A stretch of DNA of 64,000 bases from Sinotaia quadrata (taxonomy: Eukaryota; Mollusca; Gastropoda; Architaenioglossa; Viviparidae): assembly GCA_028829895.1 (NCBI GenBank), contig CM054178.1, forward strand, positions 26,087,701-26,151,700, read 5' to 3'. Of the stretch, positions 22,744 through 35,729 are shown piece after piece. Numbering within the stretch: the stretch's first letter is position 1; the number at the start of each line of letters is the position of its first letter. The notes below the pieces were generated by a model. That model was given only the letters and a program-made list of their open reading frames with translations. It had not been told where the DNA came from and did no database searches. A program made the translations under genes and the position numbers.

Positions 22744-22817
22744 TCTCTTTTTCTACACACTCTCTCTCCACACACACACTCTTCTCTCTCTATACAAACT
22801 ATTTTTCTATACACACA

Positions 22818-22848
<31 letters not shown>

Positions 22849-23101
22849 TTCTCTTTCTCTACACGCACACACTCTTCTCTCTCTCTCCACATACACACAC
22901 ACTCTTCTCTCTCTCTACACACACACACTCTTCTCTTTCTACACACACACACACTACACACACACACACACACTTCTCTCTCATTCTACACACACACTCT
23001 TCTCTCTCTCTCTCCACACACACTCTCTCTCTCCCCACACACACACACACATATGCACGCCTTCATCCCTATTATTATATTCCTGATATCAAAGATGCAT
23101 C

Positions 23102-23135
<34 letters not shown>
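22160..23135 (+). repeat. 1-kb compound AC/CT microsatellite block
   Basis: Alternating (AC)n and (CT)n tracts, interspersed with CTACACACA junctions, with pure (AC)n runs at 22375-22430 and 22679-22740. Plus frames of 340-354 codons (His/Thr/Ser/Leu only) and Cys/Val minus frames are artefacts of dinucleotide repeats. Confidence 0.98.
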
Positions 23136-23138
<3 letters not shown>

Positions 23139-23509
23139 CTAAAATATGTAAGATATCCAGTGTTCTAGGCCTATTCATAATGTTGACTGCCACATGATTA
23201 ATGGTCTAATACATTCACATTGCAATGACTGTCACTATTTCATGCTAGTGACTGACACATTCAAAGTAAGGACTGTATCCTGAGGCCCGGAAATTAAACT
23301 AGTGCTTATAGGGAACCTGGATGCTGTTTTGTTAAAGATAGGATAGCTCTGCCGTCTGCTCAACTCAGTATGTTCACTTATTTACAGAAATTTAGTTGAT
23401 TAAACACGTTGTTTAATGGACCTCAGTGAATTCAGTAATTTCACTTCTTTATAAAGTCTTATTCATTTCAGCAAGTTAACTGTTTTACAAAAATGAATCT
23501 ACACTAGTC

Positions 23510-23785
23510 TTATAGGACAATAATCAATTAATCGACCATTTGATTGACAGACAGAAATGAAACTACACTTGTCATATAAGACAATAATCAATTAATAGAT
23601 TGTGTGACAGACAGAAATGAAACTACACTTGTCATATAAGACAATAATCTATTAATAGATTGTGTGACAGACAGAAATGAAACTACACTTGTCATATAAG
23701 ACAATAATCTATTAATAGATTGTGTGACAGACAGAAATGAAACTACACTTGTCATATAAGACAATCTATTAATAGATTGTGTGAC
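23510..23785 (+). repeat. 60-bp minisatellite, about 4.5 copies
   Basis: GACAGACAGAAATGAAACTA, CACTTGTCATATAAGACAAT and AATCTATTAATAGATTGTGT; the last carries the palindrome TCTATTAATAGA. Confidence 0.95.
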
Positions 23786-23799
23786 CGAAAGGAGAAACG

Positions 23800-24650
23800 A
23801 AACCGCACCCTAGTACAGAAGATTTGAAAATGCACACGTCCGCATAAGACTATAATAATAGATTGTGGTTCTTCACTTGGTCACTATCGTGTGTTTGCTG
23901 TAGACTCGTGTAGAGGACTCTTTTTATTTAAAAAAAAACTTTGTAATAAATGAAAACTTGTAACACACTCATAACAGTACACGACTTCTGCAACAAGGCG
24001 ACTACTAAATATTCAAAGGGGAATTTGTCACTCTAGCGAACTTCACGGAACAGAAATGAAGTTCAACAGAAATTTTTCACTAAGCAATAATAAAATACAT
24101 TTATTCCCTTATTTTTTTTTTTTTTTAATGATTTTGCTCCTCTCTATCTCTCTCTGTGTATTTCCCTTTGCATGTCTTTCTCCTCCCCCCCCCCCTCTCT
24201 CTCTCTGTCAATTCCCTTGCTCACAGGATTTGGAATCAGTGGTAGAAAGAATCCTATGTAATCCATACTCAAGACAATTGTCGTAGAGCATAATATTTTA
24301 TTAGTCTCCATTCAAAATTATTTTGCTAATTTATTTTCTTTGTCTTTTCGCTTTCATTTTACCAATGTGAATATAGTTAAATGTATGCTGGCAGGTCAAA
24401 CTTGAAATTCATAACTTAAATAATAATAATAGTTAGAATATCAAGTATTCATGAATTTTCTATGTATATTTATACAGGTAATTAGTGCCTCTCACTGTAG
24501 TGCCAGTCTGTTTTTCACTTCTTTTCCTATTTCTCTCACACTCTATGTTTGTGTCTACCTTTCGCTGTTCTGTCCCAACCTGCACACCAGTGTGTCAAGA
24601 TGCACCTTTGCTATCAGGAATATATTATAGGGATGAAGGCGTGCGTGTGT
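23800..24650. other. Unique sequence with T and C runs
   Basis: No gene recognised. Confidence 0.35.
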
Positions 24651-24651
24651 T

Positions 24652-24774
<123 letters not shown>

Positions 24775-24984
24775 CTGCTTGTTTGTGCATGCATATATGT
24801 GTGATTGCGTGTATTAGGTATGTCTGTGAGGAGTCAACTCTGCATAACAATTTGTACCAATATTACTCGGTCTAAGAGGGAGAAATTGCGTATTACTCTT
24901 TTGAAGTAATAATTGCATTTAATCAAGCAACACTTAATCCTTTCTGAGCGATTATTTCATCAGTCGATGTCGCCGTTAAATGAA

Positions 24985-25085
24985 TTATTTTAATAACACT
25001 GACAGCTATCCACATGAATTATTTTAATAATACTGACAGCTATCCACATGAATTATTTTAATAATACTGACAGCTATCCACATGA
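24985..25085 (+). repeat. 34-bp minisatellite, 3 copies
   Basis: AATTATTTTAATAATACTGA plus CAGCTATCCACATG. Confidence 0.95.
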
Positions 25086-25089
25086 AAAC

Positions 25090-27425
25090 TAGAGTAACAG
25101 GAACCAATTCTGTCAACAGATCAACCATCTCGTAACAAAATAAAAGTAAATATTAAAATGAAACAAAGACGTACGTGGTGACCTAAAAGGCAACTCGGTT
25201 ATTACCCATAATTATCGAAACTCGTTGTTTCCCCCAAGTCTCGATTTGATTAAATGATAATCGAACGGCAAAATAATTGTTTTAACAATGTCAGTTTGTT
25301 TTTGTTATGAATTGACTTTGTACAATAAATAAAATTACTAAAGATGGCTGATGAATCTAATCGCTCTTGCTCAAAATTGACGATACATAAGGAAGGATAC
25401 AACTCGGCAAAAGTACGCCATACTATATGCTATGATATTTTTAGTGGTTATATAATTTACGGTTCTCATTGTTTTCATGCATAATATGATTTGTTTAGAG
25501 TTACATTTCTTGTGTTCAGCAAAAAATAAATAAATAGCCAAAGATTATAATGGTTTTCGTATCGAGCGACGATGCAAGCAAGGGGAATGTATTACTAACA
25601 AACTGCCTTACATATTTTTCTCTCTAGGTTGTGTCCCTTATATTGACTCAAGAATTAACCTTACAAGGTTCCTTTTTCTTATTAGTGAACTTATCGTCGG
25701 AGTGTGAGTCGTGATCATTATTAAATTTGTCACCACTTAATCTCAACTTGGATTATTTTGATTTTAAAACATTGATGTAAACTTCATTTTAAAATTCCCA
25801 AAATACTCACTAGTTAGTGACAAATATATGTTTGATTTGGTTGAATTCACTACCACTACTACCACCCGTACTACTACTACTACTACTACTACTACAACCA
25901 CTACTACCACTACCACCACTACTACTACTAGTCCAGATTATGTAGTTGCGCATAGTTGAATAATTTAGTGTACATGATAAATACTGTCAATGAATTGTGA
26001 GGACAATGTGTTTGTTTTCTGTTTATTTTCTCAGAACGACACCTTTAACACATTTTGTCACTCACGTGTTTGTTTCATAACGGCGGTAACACATAATGCT
26101 CAGTATATGGTGTCGTTACTGAAGACAAGCTTGTCGACTATCTAAACTAGATTAGTGTGAATAATATAATTGTCTGGCGTAAGTAACATAATACAGCAGA
26201 ATTGCAACATAACAATATAACAAAACACCTAACATAATTCAACAATTAACATAACTTAACCCATAAACTTGCACCCACTCTCTCTCTCTCCCTCCCCCAC
26301 CCCACGACTTCTACACTCACACACAGACATGCAGGTCTGCACATACACGGATGCAAACTGAAAATGTTCTTACTGTCTAAAACATCCAAATTACTCATGA
26401 GTATGACATTTGTACGCCTGTAAACCAGTGGGTGAAAGATGCTTGGAACAATTTGTATGTGTACTAATTATCTTCCGAAATGTATTGTATATTTATATGT
26501 GTACTAATTATCTTTCAGCTTGTTTGACTGAGTTGTATTCATTGTTCTATTTGCAAGGCATCCATCCATCCATCCATCCATCCATGTATCTCGCACGCAA
26601 TCTCAGTTATATAACTTTGGTCCTGTGGCCATAATGCCAACACAAAAAGCATCAAGTGACAAAATAAATTTGAGTGAAGGTTGACAAAATATTTATGCCC
26701 ACAGCAGTTTTCTACTGTACGAGTAGGTTACCATTCCTTGCTTTCCTTCCATTCGTCCATCTCACTCCTGTGGGGACTCTGCCTTAGAACGATGAAATAT
26801 TTTTTTTTTATCTAATGCAGAAAGTACCTAGCTAAGTCTGATAGGAAAACGTCGTTTAAAATCGAACTTTTTTTTTTTTTGTACTGTACACAACAAGCAA
26901 GATGTGGAGAAGAAAATACTGATTAATAAGGGAAATAACTCCTACTGGGAAACTCGTACAGAAGTTGCTGACTGATCTATCTGTGGCTCAATCATTTCCC
27001 AACTTCCTTTCAGCATCATTTGTGCGAGAAGCACGTTTTAAATTAATTTTAAATTATTTCTTTCAATTTTTATTTTCTGTAATGGCCATATATATATTCA
27101 GTGCAAAAGTTTTGATTTTCGACATGATAATTATTCATGTCAACGACACACCACTTTCTATCTCAGTAACTTCTGTGCAAAGGCAGCATACAATTTTGGA
27201 GTGTATATATTATTACAGCTCATTTCTTCCTCTTTATATTAGTAGTAGCTTTCATGTTATCAATAATATCTCTTAAAGTTTTTTTGCTATAGAATAATTT
27301 TTATACAAATCTGAACTTTATATATATATCATGTTCGGAAAAATATAACTGAGACTCGTATCGTATCGTAAAGCAATGATTTCTATCCCAAAACAGCCGA
27401 TTCTACTGATCTAAACCCTCACCGA
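25090..27425. other. Mostly unique AT-rich sequence
   Basis: Contains (ACT)n at 25850-25932, (CATC)n at 26562-26585 and T runs near 26800 and 26868. Frames at 26410-26634 and 26965-27276 show no motif. Confidence 0.4.
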
Positions 27426-27441
27426 TCACACCTAATGTAAC

Positions 27442-27641
27442 GATGTGTTCAGTCAAGAAATGCGTGTCCAAATTTTGTACGTAGGCCTACTCACGCATTG
27501 TATAACGAAGTGTTCAGTCAAGAAATGCGTGTCCACAATTTTGTACGTAGGCCTACTCACGCATTGTATAACGAAGTGTTCAGTCAAGAAATGCGTGTCC
27601 ACAATGTTGTACGTAGGCCTACTCACGCATTGTATAACGAT
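27442..27641 (+). repeat. 66-bp minisatellite with internal palindromes, 3 copies
   Basis: Unit GTGTTCAGTCAAGAAATGCG, TGTCCACAATTTTGTACGTA, GGCCTACTCACGCATTGTAT. Each has palindrome GTAGGCCTAC (27481, 27547, 27613) inside inverted arms AATGCGTG/CACGCATT. Confidence 0.95.
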
Positions 27642-28154
27642 GGCCAAGCCCCAAATAAAATCCATCTGGCTTACTCAAAACGTCATGGATACAACGAGAG
27701 ATGAAAAAAGCAGAAAAATAACTTTTTAAATCAAAGAAAGAAAAGAAAGTGTAAATTATAAGATTCGCCAAGCAACCACCTTGTTGATTACATTATAAGC
27801 AGAAGATGTCCCTACAGATATAAGTCTGGTTCTAGAAAATAGTCAGATATAATGCTATGTGTCGGATAACTGAATCTTGGTTCACAGTGCAAATATTTGT
27901 AAATTTTTGTAAATTTAAAGTTCTGTCATTATCGAGCTTTAAAAAATAAAACAACTTGACATTGTCTACCACTCTGCATTACTGGATAAACTCAGCGCCT
28001 AGGGTCTTCATCAAAGCCCTCATGCCATCCGGCTTCAATAGGTCTGTATCAGAGATAGACTACCGTCGTCCAAGCATTACAGGGTTCAATTCTCGGAAGA
28101 CCTCTTATTAATTTACCTGTACTTTAACGATCGTCCAATTTAAATTACATTCGC

Positions 28155-28268
28155 TGCATTTGGTATCTTTGCTGGCGATACATCATTTGGTATCTTTGCT
28201 GGCGATACATCATTTGGTATCTTTGCTGGCGATACATCATTTGGTATCTTTGCTGGCGATACATCATT
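28155..28268 (+). repeat. 27-bp minisatellite, about 4 copies
   Basis: TTTGGTATCTTTGCTGGCGA plus TACATCA. Confidence 0.95.
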
Positions 28269-28344
28269 TCACAATTCCAGTCACAAACAGTATTACTGCT
28301 TTTGAACAGTATCATTGCGTCACGACCAGTATCAATCATTAAAG

Positions 28345-28780
28345 TATCAATGCATCACGACATTACAACACCAGCCACGTCATATTCAGCATCAGCGCGT
28401 GACGGCACAACACTAGCCACTTCATAAGCAGCATTAGTGTGTGACGGCACAACACCAGTCACTTCATACACAACATCAATACATCACGGCACAACATCAT
28501 TCATGTCATACACATCATCAATACATCACGGCACAACATCATTCACGTCATACACATCATCAATACATCACGGCACAACATCATTCACGTCATACACAAC
28601 ACCAATACATCACGGCACAACATCATTCACGTCATACACAACATCAATACATCACGGCACAACATCATTCATGTCATACACAACATCAATACATCACGGC
28701 ACAACATCATTCACGTCATACACAACATCAATACATCACGGCACAACATCATTCATGTCATACAAAACATCAATACATCA
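28345..28780 (+). repeat. 42-bp minisatellite, about 9 copies
   Basis: ATACATCACGGCACAACATC, ATTCACGTCATACACAACATCA split over 42 bases; the 14-codon period keeps two plus frames open. Left edge decays to 28345. Confidence 0.95.
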
Positions 28781-28869
28781 CCTAAAAGAGCGTGATAGCG
28801 CAAGACGTTTGGCGTGATAAGCACGATACTGGTTTTGTTCACATATCAAAGACTGTCAGTGCTTTTAGG

Positions 28870-30740
28870 AAATAGGGAGGTAAAATATCGCCCCCCCCCC
28901 CCAACATCTTAATATATTCTACAAAAATAAAATTATCCCGCAAGTTGATCAATACAAAATTTTTTTGAGTTCAAATCAATCTTAATCCTCTGTGGCTTCT
29001 TCCTCAGGCTTATTTCACCAGACAACTGTCCCAACGTTGTTTACAACTCTCTCGGAATTCATTAACCGTGCGGAAACATTTGTGTTATGCTTGCATTCAG
29101 TCTTTACTTGACCATTGGTCACTACGGGGAGGGGGGAGGAATTTGTACTGTCTATCGCTGTGAAATTAAATCCAGGAAGGCTACCGACTCACCCGTAAAC
29201 TCTATTCTTATCTGTAAATACAACAGTCGAACAACCGCATCCAATTCAGTATATCTTGCCCTCATGCACAGAACAAAGTTCACAACAAAACATCACACTT
29301 GTCACTTCTCCTTCAAAGATACTTTTGTTTTTCTTGAGACCTGTCTCCCATTTTCCATTTCCCTTTGCCTGTCAACGTCCTTTTGGGTGTAAGGCTTTAC
29401 GTATTGTGAGCAGTTTTCTTGCTTTCCTATCCAGATAATTTATTTCGTTTGTTACCAATCTATTCTTCTTCTTATTATTTGTAGGTCTATTGCTCTTGAC
29501 GTCAACTGTATGCAAATTATAGAAACGGCAAGTTTGTAACTAGGCCAGGGTCGTAACTTTACCTATTGTAAAATAAAATTTCAATAGTCAGTTGTTTTCA
29601 TTTTTTCTTATGTTCTTTACTTCCCTAATTAGCTTCTTCTTTAACAAACATACAAACACATGTGCATATACAAATTTGCAATAATTTAATTTTTGTTCTA
29701 TATTTCTTTAAGCATTGCTTGACTGCACTCACTGCTATCATAACAGCTTTCAAATAAAACCCAACAAAATAATAGCAAGTCATAGTTTGTTTTGCTTTGG
29801 ATTATTTAGTCCTATTTCATTTATAATATTCACGCGTATTCATTTGTCAGAAAACAGGGCCGGCCCGCGATTTATTGCAAGCACCAATCATTTCACCCGA
29901 CACCTGAAAACGTAGGCACGAGAATGAACACGATAACTCGCCAGTATTACCCTTGTTATTTCAGTTTAAACGCATCTTCCGCTATTTTTGTTGCTCTACC
30001 TCCCACAACTTCAGGAAATACCGTCGAATAATTTCTATTCGAAACCTTTGCTGCTCCTCAGTGTCAGATAATTTCCGAGCTCATTTTTTGGATAATACTC
30101 ACCCGACACCCGCTTTTGTCGTGCGGGTAAGAAGCAAACATGCCACTTCTTGCCAGCAAACAACCCCGGTGGCGTCCCTTTTGTTGTCGCATTCTGTACT
30201 TTTCGCGTGGCGCTGTAGTCTGTCCGAAGGATTATCTGCGGCTGGTCTCGGCTCAATCGAAGCGAATACACCACATTCAGGTCTCGGCTCTACGCCACTG
30301 GCCAGAGAGTTAACGCGGCAAGTGCTATGTGCACGCTGCTGATAAGCAACAAACAAACAAGTTAAAGGGAGCCTCTAGTCTAGCATGATAGGGTTTGGAA
30401 GAGAGGACTAACGTGACAAGTGGGGTAAGACATGGGGACGGATAGGTGGTGTCCGCTTGCCTGCTTAGGAATATATCAGTTCTCAGCGTTTACTAATTTT
30501 GTGCACATTAAGTAACCAGAAAAGGTTGTTCCCGTAAATTAATTTAATTTCTTAATGTTTCATTGCTTGTTCATTTTGTTGATTTAAAATTTACACTAGC
30601 TTTGGTTAATATATCCTTAAAGGCTTAGCTTCAAAGTCATTTCATCCGTTTTCAAACCAGTGTGTACTTCAGTAACACTGTTGGTCGACTATAATTTCAG
30701 TAACTATAACGCATTGGTCTTGACCTCATTAATGTTAATA
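28870..30740. other. Unique sequence, GC-richer at 29850-30350
   Basis: Poly-C at 28891. A 129-codon plus frame (29953-30342) and minus frames over the GC-richer part have no recognisable domain. Confidence 0.35.
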
Positions 30741-31020
30741 GTTGGTTATAACTTCCTTGCAACACTAACTGGATGATTATTATTTCAGTAGCTCTATCTT
30801 TAATTATAACTTCTTTGCAAGACTAAGTGGATGATTATAATTTCAGTAGCTCTATCTTTAATTATAACTTCTTTGCAAGACTTAGTGGATGATTATAATT
30901 TCAGTAGCTCTATCTGTTAATTATAACTTCCTAGCAAAACTACCCGGATGATTATAATTTCAGTAGCCCTATCTGTTAATTATAATTTAAGCAACACTAC
31001 CAGGATAATTATAATTTCTC
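30741..31020 (+). repeat. 58-bp minisatellite, about 5 copies
   Basis: GGATGATTATAATTTCAGTA, GCTCTATCTTTAATTATAAC and TTCTTTGCAAGACTAAGT. Confidence 0.95.
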
Positions 31021-31093
31021 TATCTTCTCTTTATCTAATGGTTATGAGCTGTACGTTAGCGAATTCAATAACCATTAGATAAAAGAGAAGATA
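31021..31093. repeat. Long hairpin: 25-26 bp arms, 22-nt loop
   Basis: Arms TATCTTCTCTTTATCTAATG-GTTAT (31021-31045) and its complement at 31068-31093 differ by one inserted base. It lies between the 58-bp array and dispersed copy D. Confidence 0.95.
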
Positions 31094-31128
31094 CAAAAAC
31101 GTGTTTTTTAAGCCAGAATTTTCAGTAA

Positions 31129-31981
31129 CTGTGATGCCAATGCCACTTAGTTAATAATTATGATTATTATTATTAATTAATCTTTCATAACTAATTACAA
31201 GTGTGAGAATCTTAATTTAAGTTATTAATAGTTCTCCAACAGTCTCTCTCACTTGGTGGATGTGTGGGCGCTGTAAACGTTTTCTCTCTTCCACCACATT
31301 AAAGACAACATTTACTATCACACAATATTCGAAGGTGAAACACTTCTTACTAAAGGAGAAGACAAATCCATCTTTAATCTATATTTAGCGAGCTCCCATC
31401 CACCGATTTTCTTCTTCAACATAAGGTTATCAATATGTGTAATAGGGTCAATAAATGTAACAATAAATTTATTAAATCAACAATAAAATATACATATGAC
31501 AAATACAATGAAAAGGTTTACTTGACATAGAAATTTCCATGTTGGAATAATTTCTCAGTTTAAACAGTCTTATATCCTAAATACAATTCAGCAATAGTGT
31601 CAATACAAATCACAGGAGATTTCTTATCAGAGAACAGAAATGGAGTTATTAGAGATAGTGATAATAGTTTTTACATAACCTGAATTAAGCACTGTCTTTC
31701 AGGTGCTTTTGCAAAAATATCACAAATCTATTATCCACGTCAATATGTGTATTTCTCCACACTTGTTAAAAACACTGATGTGCTGTTATTTTCTCAAAGA
31801 CAGCTGTGTCAGTTCCTTTAAGCAGAATTGTTGAATTGTAGCAATTTAAGTCATAACTATTGGATAATAAAAACTACTCACCCAGTTGAATTAGTTTGCA
31901 TTACATCAGCAATCTCTAGCATATTCTCAACTCGGGTTGTTTACTTTTAAAATAGGGATAGGCAAATTTACACCACCACAG
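31129..31981 (-). mobile_element. Dispersed repeat family 1, copy D (inverted, internally deleted)
   Basis: The reverse complement matches copies A and B: begins CTGTGGTGGTGTAAATTTGC and ends GGCATTGGCATCACAG. TAA flanks both ends, a possible 3-bp target duplication. About 0.5-0.75 kb of the middle seen in A and B is missing between about 31720 and 31855. Confidence 0.8.
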
Positions 31982-32029
31982 TAATATATGATTATCACCT
32001 TAAATTGTGTTGGCTTATTTATGTAGCTT

Positions 32030-32335
32030 GTTTATTTGTGTTTCCTGTTCTTAACTGTGCCACTTGTTGTGTCACTTCTTGACTTCATTGTAGCACTTGT
32101 TAATTTGTGTTATTTGACTTTGTCACTTGTAAACTTGTGTCACTTCTTGACTTCATTGTGTCACTTGTTGATTTATGTCTCTTAGTGTCTTGTGTCTCTT
32201 GGTGCCTTGTATTGTGTCATTTGTTGACTTGTGTCTCCAGCTGACATGTGTCTCCTGCTGACTTAACTGTGTCGCTTAGTATCTCCTGTTGATTTAACTG
32301 CGTCACTTGTTGTCTTGTGTCTTTTGTTGACAGAA
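32030..32335 (+). repeat. Degenerate CACTTGTTGACTTGTGTC repeats
   Basis: Many diverged 17-35 bp units. Confidence 0.8.
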
Positions 32336-32639
32336 CCTCTTTCATTCAGGCGAGAAGTATTTTGTAGCCATATAGAAATTTTCTAAAAGGTAAGAGCCTG
32401 AATGCTTCAGCAATAAAAGCACTTTGTCTTTGTTATGTTACTAGGCCGAGATAAATATGACTGTGGTTAGCGCAGCAATATGCTTTATGTTAAGCTAGAT
32501 TTGTGTTTGCAACAAAACTGATATAATACTGATTTCGTAAAATCTTAAGAACGTGTACTTGTAAGAGAAAATGAGTAAAATTATGTTGTGTATTTGCTAG
32601 GCTCTTGATGCAATATCTATTTTGTCCTTTCATTGAAGC

Positions 32640-32790
32640 ACATGTTTGCTACAAACATTATGTATATAATACATTATAGTAACGTGTATTTGCTAGAAAC
32701 ATGTATATGTTACATTATAGTAACGTGTAATTGCTAGAAATATTATGCAGTATGTTGCATTATACTAACGTGTAGTTGCTAGAAACATTT
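32640..32790 (+). repeat. About 45-bp repeat, 3-4 copies
   Basis: ACATTATAGTAACGTGTATT and TGCTAGAAACAT. Confidence 0.85.
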
Positions 32791-32984
32791 TGTAAAAATA
32801 GACTGCTATTTTATAGTAATGATGTATGCAAAAGAAGTGTGTAATATTCTATTACTTTATATAAACCATATTTGAAATGGCTCAGGTGTACATTTCATTA
32901 TAAATGCCATAAAGAGTGTTAAAACCATCCAACCAATTGTAATGTATAGTCGTGTGCACTTATGGAACATGTCTAGGTGCTTAT

Positions 32985-33100
32985 ATTATATATATATATG
33001 TAGGTATGTGTGTGTGTGTTTGTGTATGTGTTTGTGTATGTGTGTGTTTATGTGTGTGTATGTGTGTGTGTGTATGTGTGTGTGTGTCTGTGTGTGTGTA
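32985..33100 (+). repeat. AT and GT microsatellite
   Basis: (AT)n then interrupted (GT)n. Confidence 0.95.
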
Positions 33101-33234
33101 GAATTCATATAGAGAAGGCCCATCATTGAGAAATCGCTTTTGTTTTAAGCAGCAACGAAAATGACGCAAGATTAATAAAGAAAACATGTAAATATGGTTA
33201 TGGCATTGATTTTTTTAAAATTCGGGGTATTTAG

Positions 33235-33420
33235 CAAGGGATCATTTGACAAAAGGCTTTTAAGAGAAAACTTGTTTACTTGACTGAATCATGTGATTGG
33301 GAAGGGAATCACTTGACAAAGAAGTTTGACAGAGGCCTATTTCCTTGACAGAATCGTATAGTTGAAAAGGAATAGTTTTTTTAAAAGTAAGAAATTGTTT
33401 ATTTCTTTGATAAAATCAGA
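33235..33420 (+). repeat. Degenerate repeat of about 75-90 bp
   Basis: Recurring CTTGACAGAATCGTATAGTT / ACTTGACTGAATCATGTGAT motifs. Confidence 0.6.
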
Positions 33421-33843
33421 CACTGGAATGGAGTCTCTTGACAAGTTGACTATTGCCATGACGGAATGGAATGCCTGGAAGGAAATTATTATGGGATACC
33501 ACATTTATAATTTTCCAGTTGTGTCTTTCGGCACGAAATGCTAAAGCGTCCTTGATCTTCGAGCACGTGGGAGTTTTGGGGAGTGACCTAAAGTGGGCTT
33601 GACCTCCGAGTAGGTGGGAAGTTTTCTTCACATGGTCAGCTTTATGGTGCATTGTCGCGTTCAAGAACCAGGCGTGGGAGGTTGTTTTCACATTGCCAAC
33701 TTTATGTTGAATTGTCGCGTTCATCAGAGTGCTCATGAAAAAAACCAACGGTCAAGATAATTTGCTAGAAATTTCACTCACAATATGGCTTATAAGCAAA
33801 CACTTTGAAGTTTTATTTTGAGCCACAATGCCAACTTATGGTG

Positions 33844-35227
33844 CTGTGGTGAAGTACATTTGCCTTTCCCTACTTCTAGATTGAAATGTTATATAATTTG
33901 TTGGATTGTCAGAGTGACTCGACCTTCGGCACTCCTTACGATGCTGTTTTTGTAAGTGTCTGAGTTGAAGTAAACCACCCGAGATGAGAATATGCTAGAA
34001 ATTGTTAATGTAATGCAGACTAATTCAATCTGGGTGAGTAGTTTTATTTATCCAATGGTTATGATTCACGAGAACGAGGCCAGCCAATGGGCTGAGATCC
34101 AAACGTTTACCTGCTGTAGAAAGTTCTATTGTCTGATCACTTGAATTTGAAGTGGCAGACAAGTCTGGTCTTGAAAGGTGGCTGTTAGCTTATTGGTGAT
34201 TTAACTGACTGTTAAGAGAGAATGGACTTAGAAATATCTCATGCACTTTTTGCTATTGACATTTATATTTTACAGGGACAAGGAGCCTTTTCTATTTTTA
34301 TAATTTGAACCTCCTGTTTTAAAACTGGTGTAAACTGCTACGACTGATTGTGATAGAGGCGGGATCAGTGTGTAAATGTGGAGGTTACACTCCACTCTAT
34401 TTGATGTATGTTGGCAAGATACGCTGACTACCTGAGCAATTTCTGGTATACGGAAGTACTAGAGTTGCTGTAATTATTATTCTGCTTGAAGAATCTGACA
34501 GCGAAAGAGGGCGCCTAGGTTTGGCTTTGAGAGAATAACAGCCATCATTGCTTTTTTAACGTGTGTGGAGAGAGACATGTGGAGTTGATGATGGACAATA
34601 AACTTGTGACATTTTTGCACACAAAAAAAGTGCATGAAAAACAATTGCGGTGTTGTCTAAATCAGATTATGTTAAGACTGTTATTGCTTATCTCTAATAA
34701 CTCCATTTCTATTCTCTGATAAGCATTACTCTGTGATTTGTAATGAATTGTTGAATTGTATTTTGGGATATAGACTGTGTAAACAAAATTATTCGAATGT
34801 TTTTTCGTAGAAATATTGATGTCAAGCAATCTTTATCATTGTATTTGTCATTTGTATATTTGATTGTTGATTTAATAAATTCATTTTTAAATTTATTGAC
34901 CTTCTTAACATATTTATATTCTTGGTGGAGATGAACGTGGCTGGATGGGCGATTACTAAGTATAGACTAAAGACGGATTTGTCTTCTCCTTTGGTAAGAA
35001 GTTTTCCACTTATGGAATATTGTGTGACAGTAAATGTTGTCTTTAATGTGGTAGAAGAGAGAAAATTTATCAGCGCCAAAATTTCTGCCAATTGAGAGAG
35101 ACAAGTGGTGTCTGGTGGAGAATTATAAATTTTAAAAAAATAAGATTTTCATCAATTGTAATAATTTATGAACGAATAATTAATTAATAATAATAATAAT
35201 CATTAACTAAGTAAGGTTGCATCACAG
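33844..35227 (+). mobile_element. Dispersed repeat family 1, copy B (1.38 kb)
   Basis: Begins CTGTGGTGAAGTACATTTGC and ends GGTTGCATCACAG. Colinear with copy A, with shared GAGAATATGCTAGAAATTG, GGCCAGCCAATGGGCT and TAATAACTCCATTTCT. Flanks GTG/TTG are not a clean duplication. No coding capacity seen; the minus frame at 34822-35091 is fortuitous. Confidence 0.8.
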
Positions 35228-35729
35228 TTGTATTGTTGTGTTCATGGGAATGAGAAGTAAGAAAATAAGTAAACTGGGAAATAGTGCTTAAACTTTCTTT
35301 TTCTCATATAAGAACATTTTAAGGCTATTATAAATGAAGAAAATCGCCTTGAGTGACGATTACATTTAAATCATGAACGACTGCAAAGATGGAGGGCCCA
35401 ACAAAGCCAAAAACTCTTGATCACCTGAGGCTGCAAAATGCAACATGAACGTCACAAAGTCCTGAGAGTGACGTTTGAGCTCAGGGAGGTTTTTTTTTTT
35501 GAGTGATACTAAAGAGTCAATGACATTCGAGCACGTGGGAGATTTTTTCACATGGCCAGATTTATGTACCGATGGTCAAGATGATTTGCTAAGCGATGAT
35601 CGAATTTTCACTCGTAATTTGACTTATAATCAAGCCTTCCAATAAACAAATTCATGTATGTTTCTAGCAGTGCATTCATTCGAATTTTCCACCCAATCAT
35701 ATGACGGGCATATGCTATGTAGTGTATAT

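Noticed and set aside
22078..23142. 340-354 codon plus-strand frames and Cys/Val-rich minus frames
   Set aside because: Only four residue types, created by AC and CT dinucleotide tracts.
28070..28110. Box B-like GGGTTCAATTCTC, possible tRNA or SINE
   Set aside because: No box A at the right distance and no cloverleaf.
28437..28817. 126-codon frame with TTSIHHGTTSF repeats
   Set aside because: 42-bp array artefact.
29855..29880. CAGGGCCGGCCCGCG, resembling a hAT terminus
   Set aside because: No matching opposite end or target duplication found.
29953..30356. Overlapping frames on both strands in GC-richer DNA
   Set aside because: Long frames expected from composition; no recognisable motif.
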